Assembly (NCBI GenBank): GCA_039090855.1
Contig: CM077023.1
Coordinates: 79,335,127-79,399,126 of the forward strand
Direction: 5' to 3'
DNA length: 64,000 nt
Source of the DNA: Macrothele yani
Lineage: Eukaryota > Arthropoda > Arachnida > Araneae > Macrothelidae
Part shown: one piece after another, positions 1 through 10,980 of the stretch
How the letters are laid out: each line of letters opens with the position of its first letter
Numbering within the stretch: the stretch's first letter is position 1
Position numbers and translations under genes: made by a program
The notes under the pieces: model-generated
The model's input: the letters and a program-made list of their open reading frames with translations, nothing else
Told to the model about the DNA's origin: nothing
Databases searched by the model: none

Positions 1-160
1 TTCAAATTCACTAATGGATTACTGCAGCGCATTTAGTGAAATTGGATTTTTTTTTTCACGCAATAATTTTTCCGGATTCAGAGAAACCTAAGCAAAACTG
101 ATGACACCGAATTCACGTCTTCTGAATGGCATCCTCTCGTTTCCCCGAATATCGTTTCCC

Positions 161-376
161 TAATCAGGTGGTTCATTGAGGCCCATTCTCCCTATGTATA
201 TACAGTATATTCCCGATTCCCCTAATATTGTTACTGAAAATACCGTTTCCCCTAATATAGTTTCCCCCTAATCAGGTGGTTCATTGAGGCCCATTCTCCC
301 TTATGTATATACAGTATATTCCCGATTCCCCTAATATTGTTACTGAAAATACCGTTTCCCCTAATATAGTTGGGTC
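161..376. repeat. Tandem repeat, 2 x 108 bp
   Basis: A 108-bp unit beginning TAATCAGGTGGTTCATTG starts at 161 and again at 269. The two copies differ by only one or two bases. The unit contains the CCCCTAATAT motif that also occurs in the MULE terminal repeats, so it is probably a duplicated subterminal segment of the element. Confidence 0.85.
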
Positions 377-676
377 AGAAGTTACGATTCCCGTTTCCCT
401 TAATAGTTTGGTCAAAGTTACGATTAATTCCACAGCGTCACGTTCAGTTCTTATTTATATTGGTATTCCTATTTGAATTTGCAAAGGAAGAGCGTCATGC
501 CTTTCTTTATACATACAGATTACATATATATATTTTGCCCAAACTGGTAGGCAGAAGCCTACAATAACATTTATATACAGTTTGACATAGAACAAAAAAC
601 TCAAAAACACTCATGGCATTGAAAATAAGATACATTGTAATAATTTGTTAAATAACTAATTAAATCAGCATTTATT

Positions 677-745
677 AAGCATTGAATGGCATTCAGCAAC
701 AATATTTGCTAAGCATTGAATGGCATTCAGCAACAGTATTTGCTA
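677..745. repeat. Tandem repeat, 2 x 34 bp
   Basis: The unit AAGCATTGAATGGCATTCAG plus the following AACA-rich stretch occurs at 677 and 711 with a single-base difference. It lies next to the transposase remnant within the MULE. Confidence 0.8.
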
Positions 746-747
746 AG

Positions 748-1050
748 TTATCTCGTATCTGTTAAATTAAATCCAACAGATGACATAAAATGAATTAAAC
801 TACATTCTTCGTTAATATATTCGTTTGTCAACTTCATTATTTTTTCATTGATTTTCTGGTATTTCAATTTGAGGTGTGGAGGCCAGTTTCCAACGTCAAG
901 CAAAGCCATATGATTTTTAAAATTGGCATGCTGGGTTTTTAATTGGTTGATGAATTCGTACAAATATCCATTTATAGCATACATAGATTGACCTTTTTTT
1001 GACTGAATAATTTCAACAGTGAAATCCATTATTTTTTTACTACTAACCAA
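748..1050 (-). pseudogene. C-terminal fragment of a MULE/FLYWCH-type transposase
   Basis: The frame encodes 100 residues ending in a natural stop. It contains a segment of the form YEFINQLKTQ, followed by a KYQKINEKIMKLTNEY stretch and a final FMSSVGFNL. This order resembles the region after the catalytic core of MULE-type transposases, where a WKFIDALKxEQ motif is followed by a K-Y-rich helix and a final LRGIAHNL-like motif. No catalytic DDE residues are present, so it cannot act alone. It lies inside the TIR- and TSD-bounded element, which supports the reading. The family match is by eye only; an alternative is an unrelated small ORF that happens to be open. Confidence 0.45.
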
Positions 1051-1369
1051 GAAAACTTAAATTTTAATATACCAACGCTAATTGCCGTATGAAATCCTTG
1101 CCCGGAATGGTATTGTACGGCGTTTCTTGTCTGAAACTGTCTGAAGTTATAGCACGATGTTGTCTATACAAATGACCTTTTCTCACTCCACCCTCAAAGA
1201 AAGGATTGATGGAAAACGAGTAAACCGGCAGAGGAAAGGCAAAATAATCTTAGGGGAAGATTACGCATTAGGGGAAACGATATTCGGGGAAACGGAGGGG
1301 AACCTTCTGAATTCTTTCGAAAACGAAAGGAATTTCTAAAATCAGATTTTTAGACAAAAAAAAAATAAA

Positions 1370-2275
1370 AGAGATGATAATGTTTTTACGCCCCCTTAGT
1401 AAAAAATCTGCGCATTATTTAAAATATCCAATGCATGCAACAGTGTATTTCACAATGAGTGAAACTAGTTACAAAAAGTTTTTTTCAACCGGATTTCTAG
1501 AATCGGCAAGACTTCCACAAAACTTCCACAAGTCGGTTACGAGAATAAGCGTCAGAAATGTGAATTTCCAAAAATCACAAAATTTTGCTCATAGCGGAAG
1601 ATAGAGGCAAGAAGAATTTTCAGATTGAAGAATTAGAATAAGAGATATGTGAACCAAAAGCTATACATTGGAATTTAAAGAAATGCAGGTAAGATATTCT
1701 TCATAATTAAGGATATCCACAAAGGATTTTCCACGAGATATTTAGAATCAGGGATGTCCTTTCAAACAGCGAAATACACTGACCCCTTCCCCCATGTACA
1801 TCCCGTGAATTATGAAAAACTGAGAAATATGCGCAAAATATTCTTTATAGCGATAACTATGTGATGCAAAAAGAATTTTTCAAATATCACTTCTAAAAGG
1901 AGGGATGGCACCACAAAATATTCTACCTGCCCAAAATGTTTTTTTCGTGAGGGGTATCTTTCCAAGCAAGAATTTTTTCCAATCGAGTTTTTTTGGAGGC
2001 CACATAAAGCTGCAAATACATCGGAAACGGAAATATGCACTTAGGCTTCCTTGTGGCCAAATTATTCTCTACGAAAGATTAGAAATTATATGTAACGCTA
2101 AAATAATTTTTTGAATCGGAGGTTTAGAAGCAGAGGTAACGGGGGAAATGCAGCATACATTTTCGGCCCTTAGATGGAAAACTGTGCATTATTTAAAGAA
2201 GAAGTGTTTGAAAAACACGTCTTAATGGTAAAGTCCATCAAAGAAAAAAAGAACTCTCTCAATGAGATAATTTAA
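1370..2275 (+). repeat. Diverged copy of the 150-bp higher-order repeat family
   Basis: Segments such as CAATCGAGTTTTTTTGGAGG near 1980, CTTGTGGCCAAATTATTC near 2050 and GAATCGGAGGTTTAGAAG near 2113 line up in order with the B and C units of the array at 59.1-60.7 kb. The copy is older and more degraded, and the CCCCCTGGTGG boxes of the other array have mostly decayed here. No gene is seen in this stretch. Confidence 0.55.
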
Positions 2276-2301
2276 ATTCGATATTTATTATTATTATTAT
2301 T

Positions 2302-2427
2302 CGCGGTTTAACGACCACCATGAGCAACTCGTAAGGCTGTAAGCAGTCGTCCGTTTCTAACTTAGGGCCACTGAGTCTACCCTGAGAGGAGAGCCATTAT
2401 ACCGTAAGACAAACACACCACACAGCG
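2302..2427 (-). repeat. SINE-A fragment (5'-truncated, tRNA-derived family)
   Basis: On the minus strand this matches the body of the most abundant SINE of the window, including GTTAAACC, the GTTGCTCATGGTGG-type box and the GCTTACAGCC-like segment. The tRNA head is missing. A (TTATTA)n run at 2285-2300 is the likely 3' tail. Confidence 0.65.
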
Positions 2428-3056
2428 TTGCATTCAAAGAGTTTTTTCGGGAGGGGGGGGGGGTTACAAATTTTGAGGGGGCTGAAACTCGTTGACTAAT
2501 TAAATATAATCCCAATTTTGTTATTTATATATACATTAACACATATAAAAATATTAAATAAAGTATAAAAATTTTCTTACGCTCGTATATCGCAAATGCA
2601 TATTCTAAGAAATCTACACATACAAGTGATTAAAAATGCAAAAATGTTATACTTTAATTCAGTAATGCACCACGGATTTCACCATGCGGTTGTGTAAAAT
2701 GTTGAGGATGTTAGTAAGATAACGCTGTGCGGGAGAAAATCCCCCCCCCCTCCGCAAAACATTCAGAGTGGAAAATATCCTCGCCTTACTACTAGCGTTT
2801 TCCTGATTACTATGGAATCGTTACAGTGTTACCTGAAAACGTATGGTGTAAACCATTCCCCTGCCACTTGGTTTCAATCGCTTTAGATTATTTAGATTAG
2901 CACATAGTAGTAAAAAATCTAACTAACCGTTTGAAATGCGTCGATTTTCTTTTTGTCAGAGAGTGTAAACCACAGAGCGCCAGGGAAAAAAATAACTTTT
3001 TATGGGAATTTTTAATAATTTGCTATTGTTAAAAATTAGGTAACAAATATTTTTTT
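2428..3056. other. No gene recognised
   Basis: This stretch holds homopolymer runs (G run near 2452-2462, C run near 2741-2750) and AT-rich DNA. I see no coding region or repeat that I can name. Confidence 0.5.
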
Positions 3057-3156
3057 CTATTGTAAGCCCTAACGTCATGATTACAATCCGCAGTAGCTAC
3101 ACTGCTCTATTGTAAGCCCTAACGTTGATGATTACAATCCGCAGTAGCTACACTGA
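3057..3156. repeat. Tandem repeat, 2 x about 50 bp, with a third partial copy
   Basis: CTATTGTAAGCCCTAACGT and the following ATGATTACAATCCGCAGTAG segment occur at 3057 and 3107. A degenerate third piece (GTTGATGATTACGAATCCGC) is at about 3252-3290. Confidence 0.8.
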
Positions 3157-3995
3157 GGCTTAACCATATACATGGGAAGTCGGCATCCAGAAGACTAAAA
3201 TAAAGCTAAATGCAAGCTTCCATAATATGATGATGTATTGCAGTGCAAACAGCATGCCGTTGATGATTACGAATCCGCAGTAGACTTAACTGCCAAATAA
3301 AAAGTTGCAGAATTGTGAAACAATATTTGGTTTTCTTGTTTGCCCCTCTTGCATATATGATCAAGATCAACTGGTTTTCTACCCTCCTGCTTTTTATCCA
3401 GAGAAAGTATTTGGTAGGACTTCATAACAGATTATTAACATTTGATAAACAAATTTACAAAAGCATTTTCGTCTAGAGCAACAAACTTTGCTCTAGAGTA
3501 TATATATTTTCATAACTACTCTGATTTCAGAGCTACGTTTTAAAAAAAAAGTTATTTAAAGAGTCAACACTATGTGTGAAGTCATTTATGGCTCTAATTA
3601 ACAACGAAAATTGCTTTTTTTTTTTTTTTTTCGAGGTACTGTATACTTTATTGGCTGCATTGACTCGTCGGTTCAGAAAACGTAAACATACATGCCGATG
3701 GCAGTTTTAGTGTATAAAACAAAGAAATTAATTTAAAACGTACTATAATCTTAATGCTACTGAGTCCACGTGGATGCTTTTTATTATATTATAATATTTT
3801 CCCTCATTTTCTTATGCTTTTTTAAATTAATTTCTCCAAGTATTTATCAATAAACAAAAAAAAATTAGACTAAATATAAGGCGAGATCACCCAAAAACCT
3901 ACGGAGGGGTGTTCATTAATATTAATTTTCGGGAGGAGGGAAGGGGGCTAGGCACCCCGTAAAGATGTCTCTATACATCCCTAACACCACACCAC

Positions 3996-4083
3996 GCATG
4001 CCTCATTGGGACTCGAACTCCGGCCTACCTTGGACAAATCTTCAAAAGTTAACGCTTAGACTATTGCGCCACTGGGTCGTCTC
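3996..4083 (-). repeat. tRNA-like SINE head
   Basis: Read on the minus strand it has an A-box-like TGGCGCAATAG and a B-box-like GAGTTCGAGTCCC with SINE-A-like spacing. The SINE-A body does not follow, so this is a separate subfamily or a truncated copy. The 3157-3995 stretch before it contains only AT-rich sequence and a T run near 3617-3632. Confidence 0.5.
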
Positions 4084-4361
4084 AATTCCATAGAGAATAA
4101 AATATAATTTGAATTCAATAGCAGTTGCATTTACATCCCCCAGCGACGAATTTATGCTTAAAAAAGACCAAAAAGCGAGGATATTCTTTCTAACGGTTCT
4201 GGCTTTCCGGTGCAAAAAGTTTTTTCAGATGCGATTAATAGGGGCAGAGATATGGTGTCCATAGGCTGACAGACGTACTGACCGGCGTAATAATGACGTA
4301 TTTGGTTACCCCTTCCTTTTTAGTAAAAAACGTATGGGACGCATACTGACTTTCTAACTTC

Positions 4362-4429
4362 CGTTTTTGTTGACTTTTCACTTATGTGAAGTTTGGTTAC
4401 TTCACATAAGTGAAAAGTCAACAAAAACG
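4362..4429. repeat. Perfect 30-bp inverted repeat with 8-nt loop
   Basis: The arm 4362-4391 is the exact reverse complement of 4400-4429, with loop TTTGGTTA at 4392-4399. The arm begins CGTTTTTGTTGACTTTTCAC. There is no mismatch in the arms, in a neighbourhood where other repeats are heavily diverged. It is either very young or maintained. It could be a foldback, a small-RNA hairpin, or an assembly or replication fold-back artefact. Confidence 0.9.
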
Positions 4430-5393
4430 ACTTCCCATATTGAACTCCTATGAGTTTTATTCTGTGGTCTGTGACTGGTAGTCAGTCAAATCAGGAAAAC
4501 CGGTATAAGAAAAGAGCACGCAACTTTGAAGTTTGTACTGATTGGAAACTTGACTCACGCTAGGCGATTCAACTTCTGCGCTACTACAAGTGTGGAACAT
4601 GTGCAAATGAGCAAACTTGATAGCACAGAATGCTTCATTAGTATTTTGGGAAAATTTAATTCTCCAAAACTGTAAACCACATATAGTGACACAATTCCTT
4701 TACCAATGGACTTAACGGAGTTGAAATGGCTATTACTTCACTTAAAGTACCTTTTTTTTTTTTTTTTTCTCTCTCTTTTTCAAATGTCTGTTACATAACT
4801 AATGTCTTGGTTGCAAACTTTGGTCTTATCTTTTTTAAAGTTTCAAATATCTATTACAAACCTGGTATTTAGTTTCGAATATTGCACTTGACCAAACCGA
4901 ATGAATCTAGTAGATGAAAGCACAATTCGTACAATATGTCATACAAAACAAATGCCACCGTACGATATGTACGATATTTAATAAAAGATGAAAGCTATTT
5001 ACAGATTAAAAACCTCCACTAGCACTTTCGACGCAACATTTACCCCATCATCGGGTGGAACAGAGAGGTAATGCAATACTCGCGTAGACTTTTATAGGAG
5101 TGCAGCAATGCACCATGGTATAGTTCTCAAGCGTCACAAGGTTAAGCTGTTGCCATCTTAACTGAGTAATTCATACAAATATCCGACTTTAGTTACACAT
5201 AATAATACAGATTATGTTACACTGTAGAAATTATTGTCAATTCACATGTTATTGTTTTACTAAATTTATTTATTATTATAATTTAAAGTTCAAATTGACG
5301 ACGTAGTTTTTCCAAACTTTTAGTATGTCCACTGGTGTGTTATCGTTCCAGCACCTGTCCCCCAGGGCTTCAATGTACATGCCTTCGACCAGG
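4430..5393. other. No gene recognised
   Basis: AT-rich sequence with a long T run at 4751-4769. No coding region or named repeat is seen. Confidence 0.5.
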
Positions 5394-5476
5394 TGTAGTG
5401 AATGAATCTATTTCGCTAGTAAGTGAATGAATCTATTTCGCTAGTTAGTGTAGTGAATGAATCTATTTCGCTAGAA
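5394..5476. repeat. Short tandem repeat, 3 copies of about 25-30 bp
   Basis: The string GTGAATGAATCTATTTCGCTAG occurs three times with spacers of a few bases. Confidence 0.85.
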
Positions 5477-6105
5477 AGTTCTTTTCACATTCAGTTTACT
5501 TTTTAGCGGAGTTTAAATACCAAGAGTCCAGCATCGATTTGTTTTATAAACATTCTTTCTATTTTAAGATGACAAAATACGATTCTAATTTTTTTGTGTG
5601 GTTTGCTATTTATGTTAAAATTTTCAGGGGTACATTTGCTTTCCTGGAATGCCACTGGAAATGAGCAAAAGATAATTTTTTTTTAAATGGAAGACAATGC
5701 TGAGACATTCTAAAATGAAGGGGAAGAACTTCGGTGTAAAAATTGAACTGCGACAAAACAGAAAAGAAAGAAAATTTCTGCATGAACACAAATATTCGGA
5801 TGAAAATGTTTGAATGAAAACAAATTCAGAATGAAAGTTTCCTGAAGTAAAGCTTTCTACAAAAAAGTGGAGTTCAAATTCAATTCACTGTTCACTACGT
5901 AACATACCTGAAAGCTTAAAAAAACATTTCCTTAGAGTAATTCAATTTCTAATTTTTTTACGATGTAACATGGTGAACAGATTGAAAGCAATTCAGTATT
6001 GTAATCTCAACGCTGGAAATAAACTGAATCAGAATTGGCAGAAACGTAAATTCCAGAAACTCCAGGAACTTTCTATATGAATACGGAAAAAGCCAGAAAA
6101 GAAAT

Positions 6106-6345
6106 TTCTTGAAGTGAAGGAAATTTCTGTAAAGAGATGGAAAAATTCCAGATGGAAATTTCAGAAAATTCAGAAAACATCTCTATCAAAATGGAAATAG
6201 TGAAAATGGAAATTTCCGAAAATTCAGGAAACATCCGTATGAAAACGGAAAAAGACAAAAATGAAATTTCTGAAATTTCAGAAAATATCTGCACAAAAAC
6301 GGAAATTCATTTTCAGAAATTTCTGTACAAAAACGGAAAAACATG
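6106..6345. repeat. Imperfect 55-bp tandem repeat rich in GAAATTTC
   Basis: Units starting GGAAATTTC or GAAATTTC begin near 6153, 6208 and 6263, with an earlier degenerate unit near 6105. Each contains GAAAATTCAG-like and AAAACGGAAA-like pieces. The coding-looking frames here are low-complexity products of this purine bias. The flanks (5690-6105 and 6346-6520) carry the same words, ending in CGTTATTTTCATAAATTTTC, a block seen again at 8330-8358 and, inverted, at 26775-26830. Confidence 0.7.
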
Positions 6346-6520
6346 AAACGGGCTTTTCTAAAGAAAACAAAAACGGAATTAGTGACAACGGAAAATCCGT
6401 CAAATTGTTCAATGTTTCCGTTATTAAATACGGAAACTTTTCAAAACGGAAATTTCTGAAAAAGACGGACCCACCTACAACTTTGATGCACGTTATTTTC
6501 ATAAATTTTCCGTGAATTCG

Positions 6521-8035
6521 CACGACTTGTTTTCAAAAGTGTATAGCTTGTTCTGTTATTCAGTTTTTACGTTACTACGAGTTCGTAATACTGATAAATC
6601 TTCCACTTTACTGCAAGAAAATAACCAGCGACTTGGTTATAAGTCACCTTATTTATTGTGTATTCCTTTTAGTGTAGTGCTAAACCGTAAATCATCATAC
6701 GAACTAAAAAGTTTTCTTTATTTTATCCTGCCAATTCAAAATTACTATTTTCATCATTATTTCATGTATGATGATGTATAATTTATTGTTACAGTCTAGA
6801 GTATAACTTTAACGTTTTTTACTTAGTAATATTTTTCTGACCACTGGTTCAGGTATGAAGTACTGCTCATGTTCTTTCTGGGTCATAAGTTTGTAATTTT
6901 GTAAGTGTCGTTCTCAGGATGTGTCGTACGTATTATTGTTTCACCTTACATTCAGTTAGAACTTGTATGGTTTTCATGCGTAGAACGTAAGTTTCCTGTT
7001 TGTGGGAATATCATTGCTTTAGTTTCGATGTAGTAATCACTGTTGTGTGTGCCACTGTTTTGTTGCATTGCCCCACACTGTAAAAAGATTTCTGAAATTC
7101 ACGGGCAAGTTTCCGTCATTTCTTTTGTGAATTAACGAAGCATATTTCTGAAACAACTTTTTCCGTGAAATGATGGAAAGAAACCTGAATTTCACAGATT
7201 TTTTCGTACCTCGGGGAAATTCTGAATCTTCAAAAACCTTTCCTCAGTTTCTTTCTTATATTGACGGTAAATTACCGTTTTAGAGATGTGTTAACAGAAA
7301 ATTCTGAATTTTCAGAAACCTTTCCGCAATTCCTTTCGTAAATTAACGAAAAATCACCGTTCTCACTTTTTCCGTATCCATATGACGAGAAATTGCCGGT
7401 AATAGGAGCGATTGGTGAGAATACTTGAGTTTTGATTAACTTTTAAATTTCAATCGTCTTTCGATTTTGAAGTTCCGTAGCGAGATCGGATATTGTGGAT
7501 AGCATATCGCATGGATTTTGTTTATTGTGGCCCACGATATTTCTTCTTCTTTCCACTATTTGATACATCAGCTACTTATCATATATTATGTTACTATAAG
7601 AAAGCGGGTACTTATTGTACAGATGATTTCACGATGTCTGTGTATCAGTATTGGATAACTTAAGACAAAAGCTCTTATAGCTATCATAAGTAAATTTTAT
7701 ATTTAGTTTTTTTTTTTTTTTTTTTTTTTTTTTGTGAAATAATACTATAAAAAGTACATTTCACCTTTTTTTTAAAGATAACTAAAAGTCACTGTCAGTT
7801 TAAAAAAATCAAGTTGCAAAGCATCTTGTTTTTTCGAAAAATCACGGTGAAAAATGCTTAATTAGTGAAAAGTTCTCGTACAGAAAAAAAAAAGAAAATT
7901 ACAAACTTATTCAGAAAGAAAAATAATAAGCTTCAACAGAAAATAAAATGACTAAATCACTCACATTAATGACAAAAAAAAAAAAAAATATATTCATCGT
8001 CGCGGAATTCGTTTTACAGTGTACGTGAGTCCGAT
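6521..8035. other. AT-rich stretch, possible TIR-bounded element 7076-8021
   Basis: The interval 7076-8021 begins CACTGTAAAAAGATTTC and ends with the near reverse complement GAATTCGTTTTACAGTG. This could be a MITE, but I find no target duplication. The interior contains a 30-base T run at 7700-7732 and no coding region. Confidence 0.3.
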
Positions 8036-8048
8036 TGCCGAGTGTTTG

Positions 8049-8125
8049 TGGCTTAGTTGTTGAAGGCGCGAGTTACCTGCTGAACCAGCTTTAACAACGG
8101 GGGTTCGATCCTGACCTCAGAGGAA
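8049..8125 (+). repeat. Possible tRNA-derived SINE head
   Basis: A GTGGCTTAGTTG A-box-like segment is followed after about 45 bases by GGGGTTCGATCCTGAC, a good B box. The acceptor stem is not recognisable, so a functional tRNA is not claimed. Confidence 0.35.
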
Positions 8126-9661
8126 AGATTATCTGGGGTACGTGCTGCACAGGGTCGCGGAATTTCAATTTAAATACGAAAAAACTTGAAATGGAATGGA
8201 CTTTTATGAAATTAACGGAATTTCTGACTACGGAAAATCTGTGAAAATACGGAAGTAAAAATAAACGGACACTTCTAAAAACGTAAATTTCTGAAAAACA
8301 CGGATATCTTCCGGCAACTTTGGTGCACGTTATTTTCAGAAATTTTCCGTAAATTCACACCACTGCAGTGGCTTAGTGAATTAACGAATAAACTGTTGGC
8401 TGATTTCTAACCAGTTTTCTTAATAATACCAACAGTTTAGTTGACCTGACCCTAACTACTATAGTACCTCCTGTCACCATCGTATGGCTTGTTCATAACA
8501 CTTCTTTATATGTCTTGAGTTTTCTGTACTTTCATTTTGTAATACCCTGATGTATTCACTTCTTAGTGCTCTTGGTATTGTGCCCCTAGAAAGATTGTGT
8601 ATACGTTAGTTTTCTATATTTCCATGCCTGTCTAGCAGCAATCTATACTTTACATGTTCTACTTTCCTTTTGCCACTCAGTACAGTGGATTTCTGATGTA
8701 CACAGAACTTTGTGATATTTTCATTTCGTTCCACATGTTTCAGGAACGTCCTTTTAGTTTTATGTACGGGGTTGTACATTATTCTTGCTAGATTTTTAAT
8801 AAATTAGGTGTGCTTTTGCCCACCTACAAAATTTTTCACCTCAAATTTAAGGTAATTTTGCTATGGAAATCGCAAAAGGCTTTCCAATAGTGAAATTCGT
8901 TTTAACATGAAAGCCATGAAATGCTTTGTATCTCTGGAAGCAACTGCGTAATAATGCGTTGTGTAAGATTTTCTGAAATGTTAAGCAAAGCAGGCATGAA
9001 TTCATCGGATGACTCATCAACCGGGATTCCAAAGTTAATTGCATGCAATGGCTAGGTGCTTTCGGGAAGCACATTCCGCATTCCCTATTCAATTTCAGCA
9101 TGTAGTACATCCGGGATGTGTACATTCGAGTCTCCCTCTCCATTCTTTCCCTTCCTATCTCCTTTCTGAACTCATCCCACCCCAAAGATCTTTGACCTCT
9201 GTCGTAAGGAGACAACTGATATATTAAGGAGATGGGGAAAGGAGTTCTTTGTGAAGTAAAGACGAAATGGCTGTTCGCTGGAGTTCGGGGACGTCTCTTA
9301 ATAGCTATTACATCCTTTCCGCAGCTCCGCTAGGCTATTTCTCTGCGGCTGGTTTCATTTGACTGAAATCGATCCGCTGCAGTATGAATGTACGGAGATT
9401 GTCATGATGCGAGCCATATGAGAAGAAGTGCAGCAGGAGCCAAAGAATGCAGTATCGCTCAAAACCAGAAATCATTATCGTCATTCTTCAGATTCATAAT
9501 GCCTTTGTCGTGCTCTGTTGCAGTAAGGTGATAAGTTAAGTCTGTCACAAGCATATTTTTAAAAGTAACATTTAGAGAAACTAAGCTGTGACGAAATGTA
9601 ACTTTGTCTTTCTTCTGTTTCACACGTTAATTTTACAAACTGTACTGTACTAACAAGAAAT
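8126..9661. other. No gene recognised
   Basis: It contains another copy of the AAACGGAAATTTC-type repeat (8160-8360), then unremarkable sequence. A 122-codon minus-strand frame at 8847-9215 has no recognisable domain. Confidence 0.5.
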
Positions 9662-10807
9662 CAGTGGCGTATCTTAGGTCCGAGACCTGGGCTATCTCCC
9701 CCTCCCTCCTCCCCCCAGTACTGTTTTTTTTTTAAATTGCGAGTTTAATTTTTATTTGTTAACTAATAGAAGTAACTTTTTTTTCTAAATTTTAGGTACA
9801 TGCCATTGCTAACATGATACCAAATAAATATGAAGATTAGGATTTGAATACTTATTTGTACATGAACTCCATTCTTTTTCTGAATACTTTATTTGTACAT
9901 TAACTCCATTCTTCTTTCCTTTTGTGTGAACTTGAGTGCTACGTTTTCATAAAATATTTCTTCCGATTACTCTTTCATATTTAAAAATAATGTTTTTCTC
10001 TATTGACAAAACAGCCAAGTTTTTCGAAAGTGCATGTCCTTGTGTGGCTCTAAGACATATCTTGATTATTTTTAATGCTGAAAAACTTCTTTCGGCAGTT
10101 GCAGTTCTTGATGGAAAGTTTAATATGAGGTCTGCTCATTTGTACACCTCACTAAACATTATGTCCAATTTATTCAATTTAATGTAACACGTAATGTCTC
10201 TTACTAAAAAACACACCTTCAGTTCATATTTTAGTCGAGCTGTATCAAAATTTGAAGAATAGAGTTCTTTAAGTTCTGACAGAAGATGTTCAGGGAAGGT
10301 TATACAAAATTTTTCAAAACAGTTCGAATCCAACAAGTCACGAATCTAAGATATAATATCTCTGATTTTAATTCATTGACACTTCACAAAAACTGAAACA
10401 ACTCTCGCGAAACACTCTTATGGGTGGAAGTATGCGAGTGACTGAGATAGTTTAACTCTTCTTTTTTTTTTTTTTGTGCGAACCGTTGCCCGAAGCAATG
10501 GCCCATTCCCCTCTACCAGCTGATTCATGTTGTCATGGAAACGCTAGCAGGCGATTGTACGGAAGGTTTTTTCATCAGAACTGCGAAGACTCTGAAAAGC
10601 TGCTTGCGTTATGCCGTTGGTTTTCGGTCGCAAGACTGAGTCAAAGAAGCGAATCCGCACGCGTTTTTTTTTTTTTTCACACCAAAAGCATCGGCATATT
10701 TTAATACCGTTGATAATTGACTTTTATTTGTGTATATTTAATTCAGTTTTATTTGTGCATTCTCTGGCTTCGCAGCTAGCCTAGCTAGCCTCTAATATAC
10801 GCCACTG
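9662..10807 (-). mobile_element. hAT transposon remnant
   Basis: The left end CAGTGGCGTATCTTAGG and the right end, which reads CAGTGGCGTATATTAGAGG on the minus strand, form a terminal inverted repeat typical of hAT elements. The flanking 8-mers CAAGAAAT (9654-9661) and CAAAGAAT (10808-10815) agree at 6 of 8 positions, consistent with an aged 8-bp target duplication. The interior keeps only the C-terminal hAT dimerisation region on the minus strand. Confidence 0.65.
9950..10336 (-). pseudogene. hAT transposase C-terminal (zf-MYM1-like) fragment
   Basis: On the minus strand the region first encodes a stretch ending in LNKLDIMFSEVYK. After a frame change near 10140 it continues with ILNFPSRTATAERSFSALK and, further on, NLAVLSIEKNI. 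This is the signature of the hAT C-terminal dimerisation domain (FPvTtAtaERSFSaLKrIK... LaLLSIE). The catalytic core is absent. It would have formed the dimer interface of a nuclear cut-and-paste transposase. The domain call rests on motif recognition and its location between hAT-like TIRs; the exact start cannot be set. Confidence 0.65.
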
Positions 10808-10980
10808 CAAAGAATAGTCTGTAGTTTTACACCCTGTAAAGAACACCGTTTGCGAAGTACTTCAATAGATATTTTAATTTAAGGTAAACTAGTATAACTG
10901 AAGAACAACAACAATTACCTGAGTAGAACTCACCTATTAGTCTTTGTGTTTTTGTGGTAGGTGAAGAAATTGAATTCCGC

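Larger units (their letters stand above)
128..1303 (-). mobile_element. Mutator-like (MULE) DNA transposon remnant
   Basis: The element is bounded by a perfect 9-bp direct repeat CTTCTGAAT at 119-127 and 1304-1312, the target duplication length expected of Mutator-like elements. The termini are inverted repeats of about 38 bp: the left end runs from GGCATCC through CGTTTCCCCGAATATCG, and the right end read on the minus strand runs from GGTTCCC through the same core. The interior holds a MULE-like C-terminal reading frame on the minus strand (748-1050) and a 2 x 108-bp tandem repeat near the left end. At 1176 bp it is far too short to be autonomous, so it is an internally deleted copy. Seen: TSD and TIRs. 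Inferred: superfamily, from TSD length plus the ORF. Confidence 0.7.

Noticed and set aside
161..376. CRISPR-like array
   Set aside because: Only two 108-bp direct repeats with no spacer structure; it lies inside a eukaryotic DNA transposon.
3996..4083. Possible tRNA gene on the minus strand
   Set aside because: Same reasoning: tRNA-like boxes only, no complete cloverleaf.
6137..6523. Overlapping frames on both strands with K/E/I- or F/S-rich products
   Set aside because: They are translations of an imperfect 55-bp purine-biased repeat, not genes.
7076..8021. Definite MITE with CACTGTAAAA termini
   Set aside because: The termini match but no target duplication of any expected length was found, so it is kept only as a weak possibility.
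8847..9215. 122-codon minus-strand frame
   Set aside because: No recognisable domain, no splice or promoter context, composition like the surrounding non-coding DNA.
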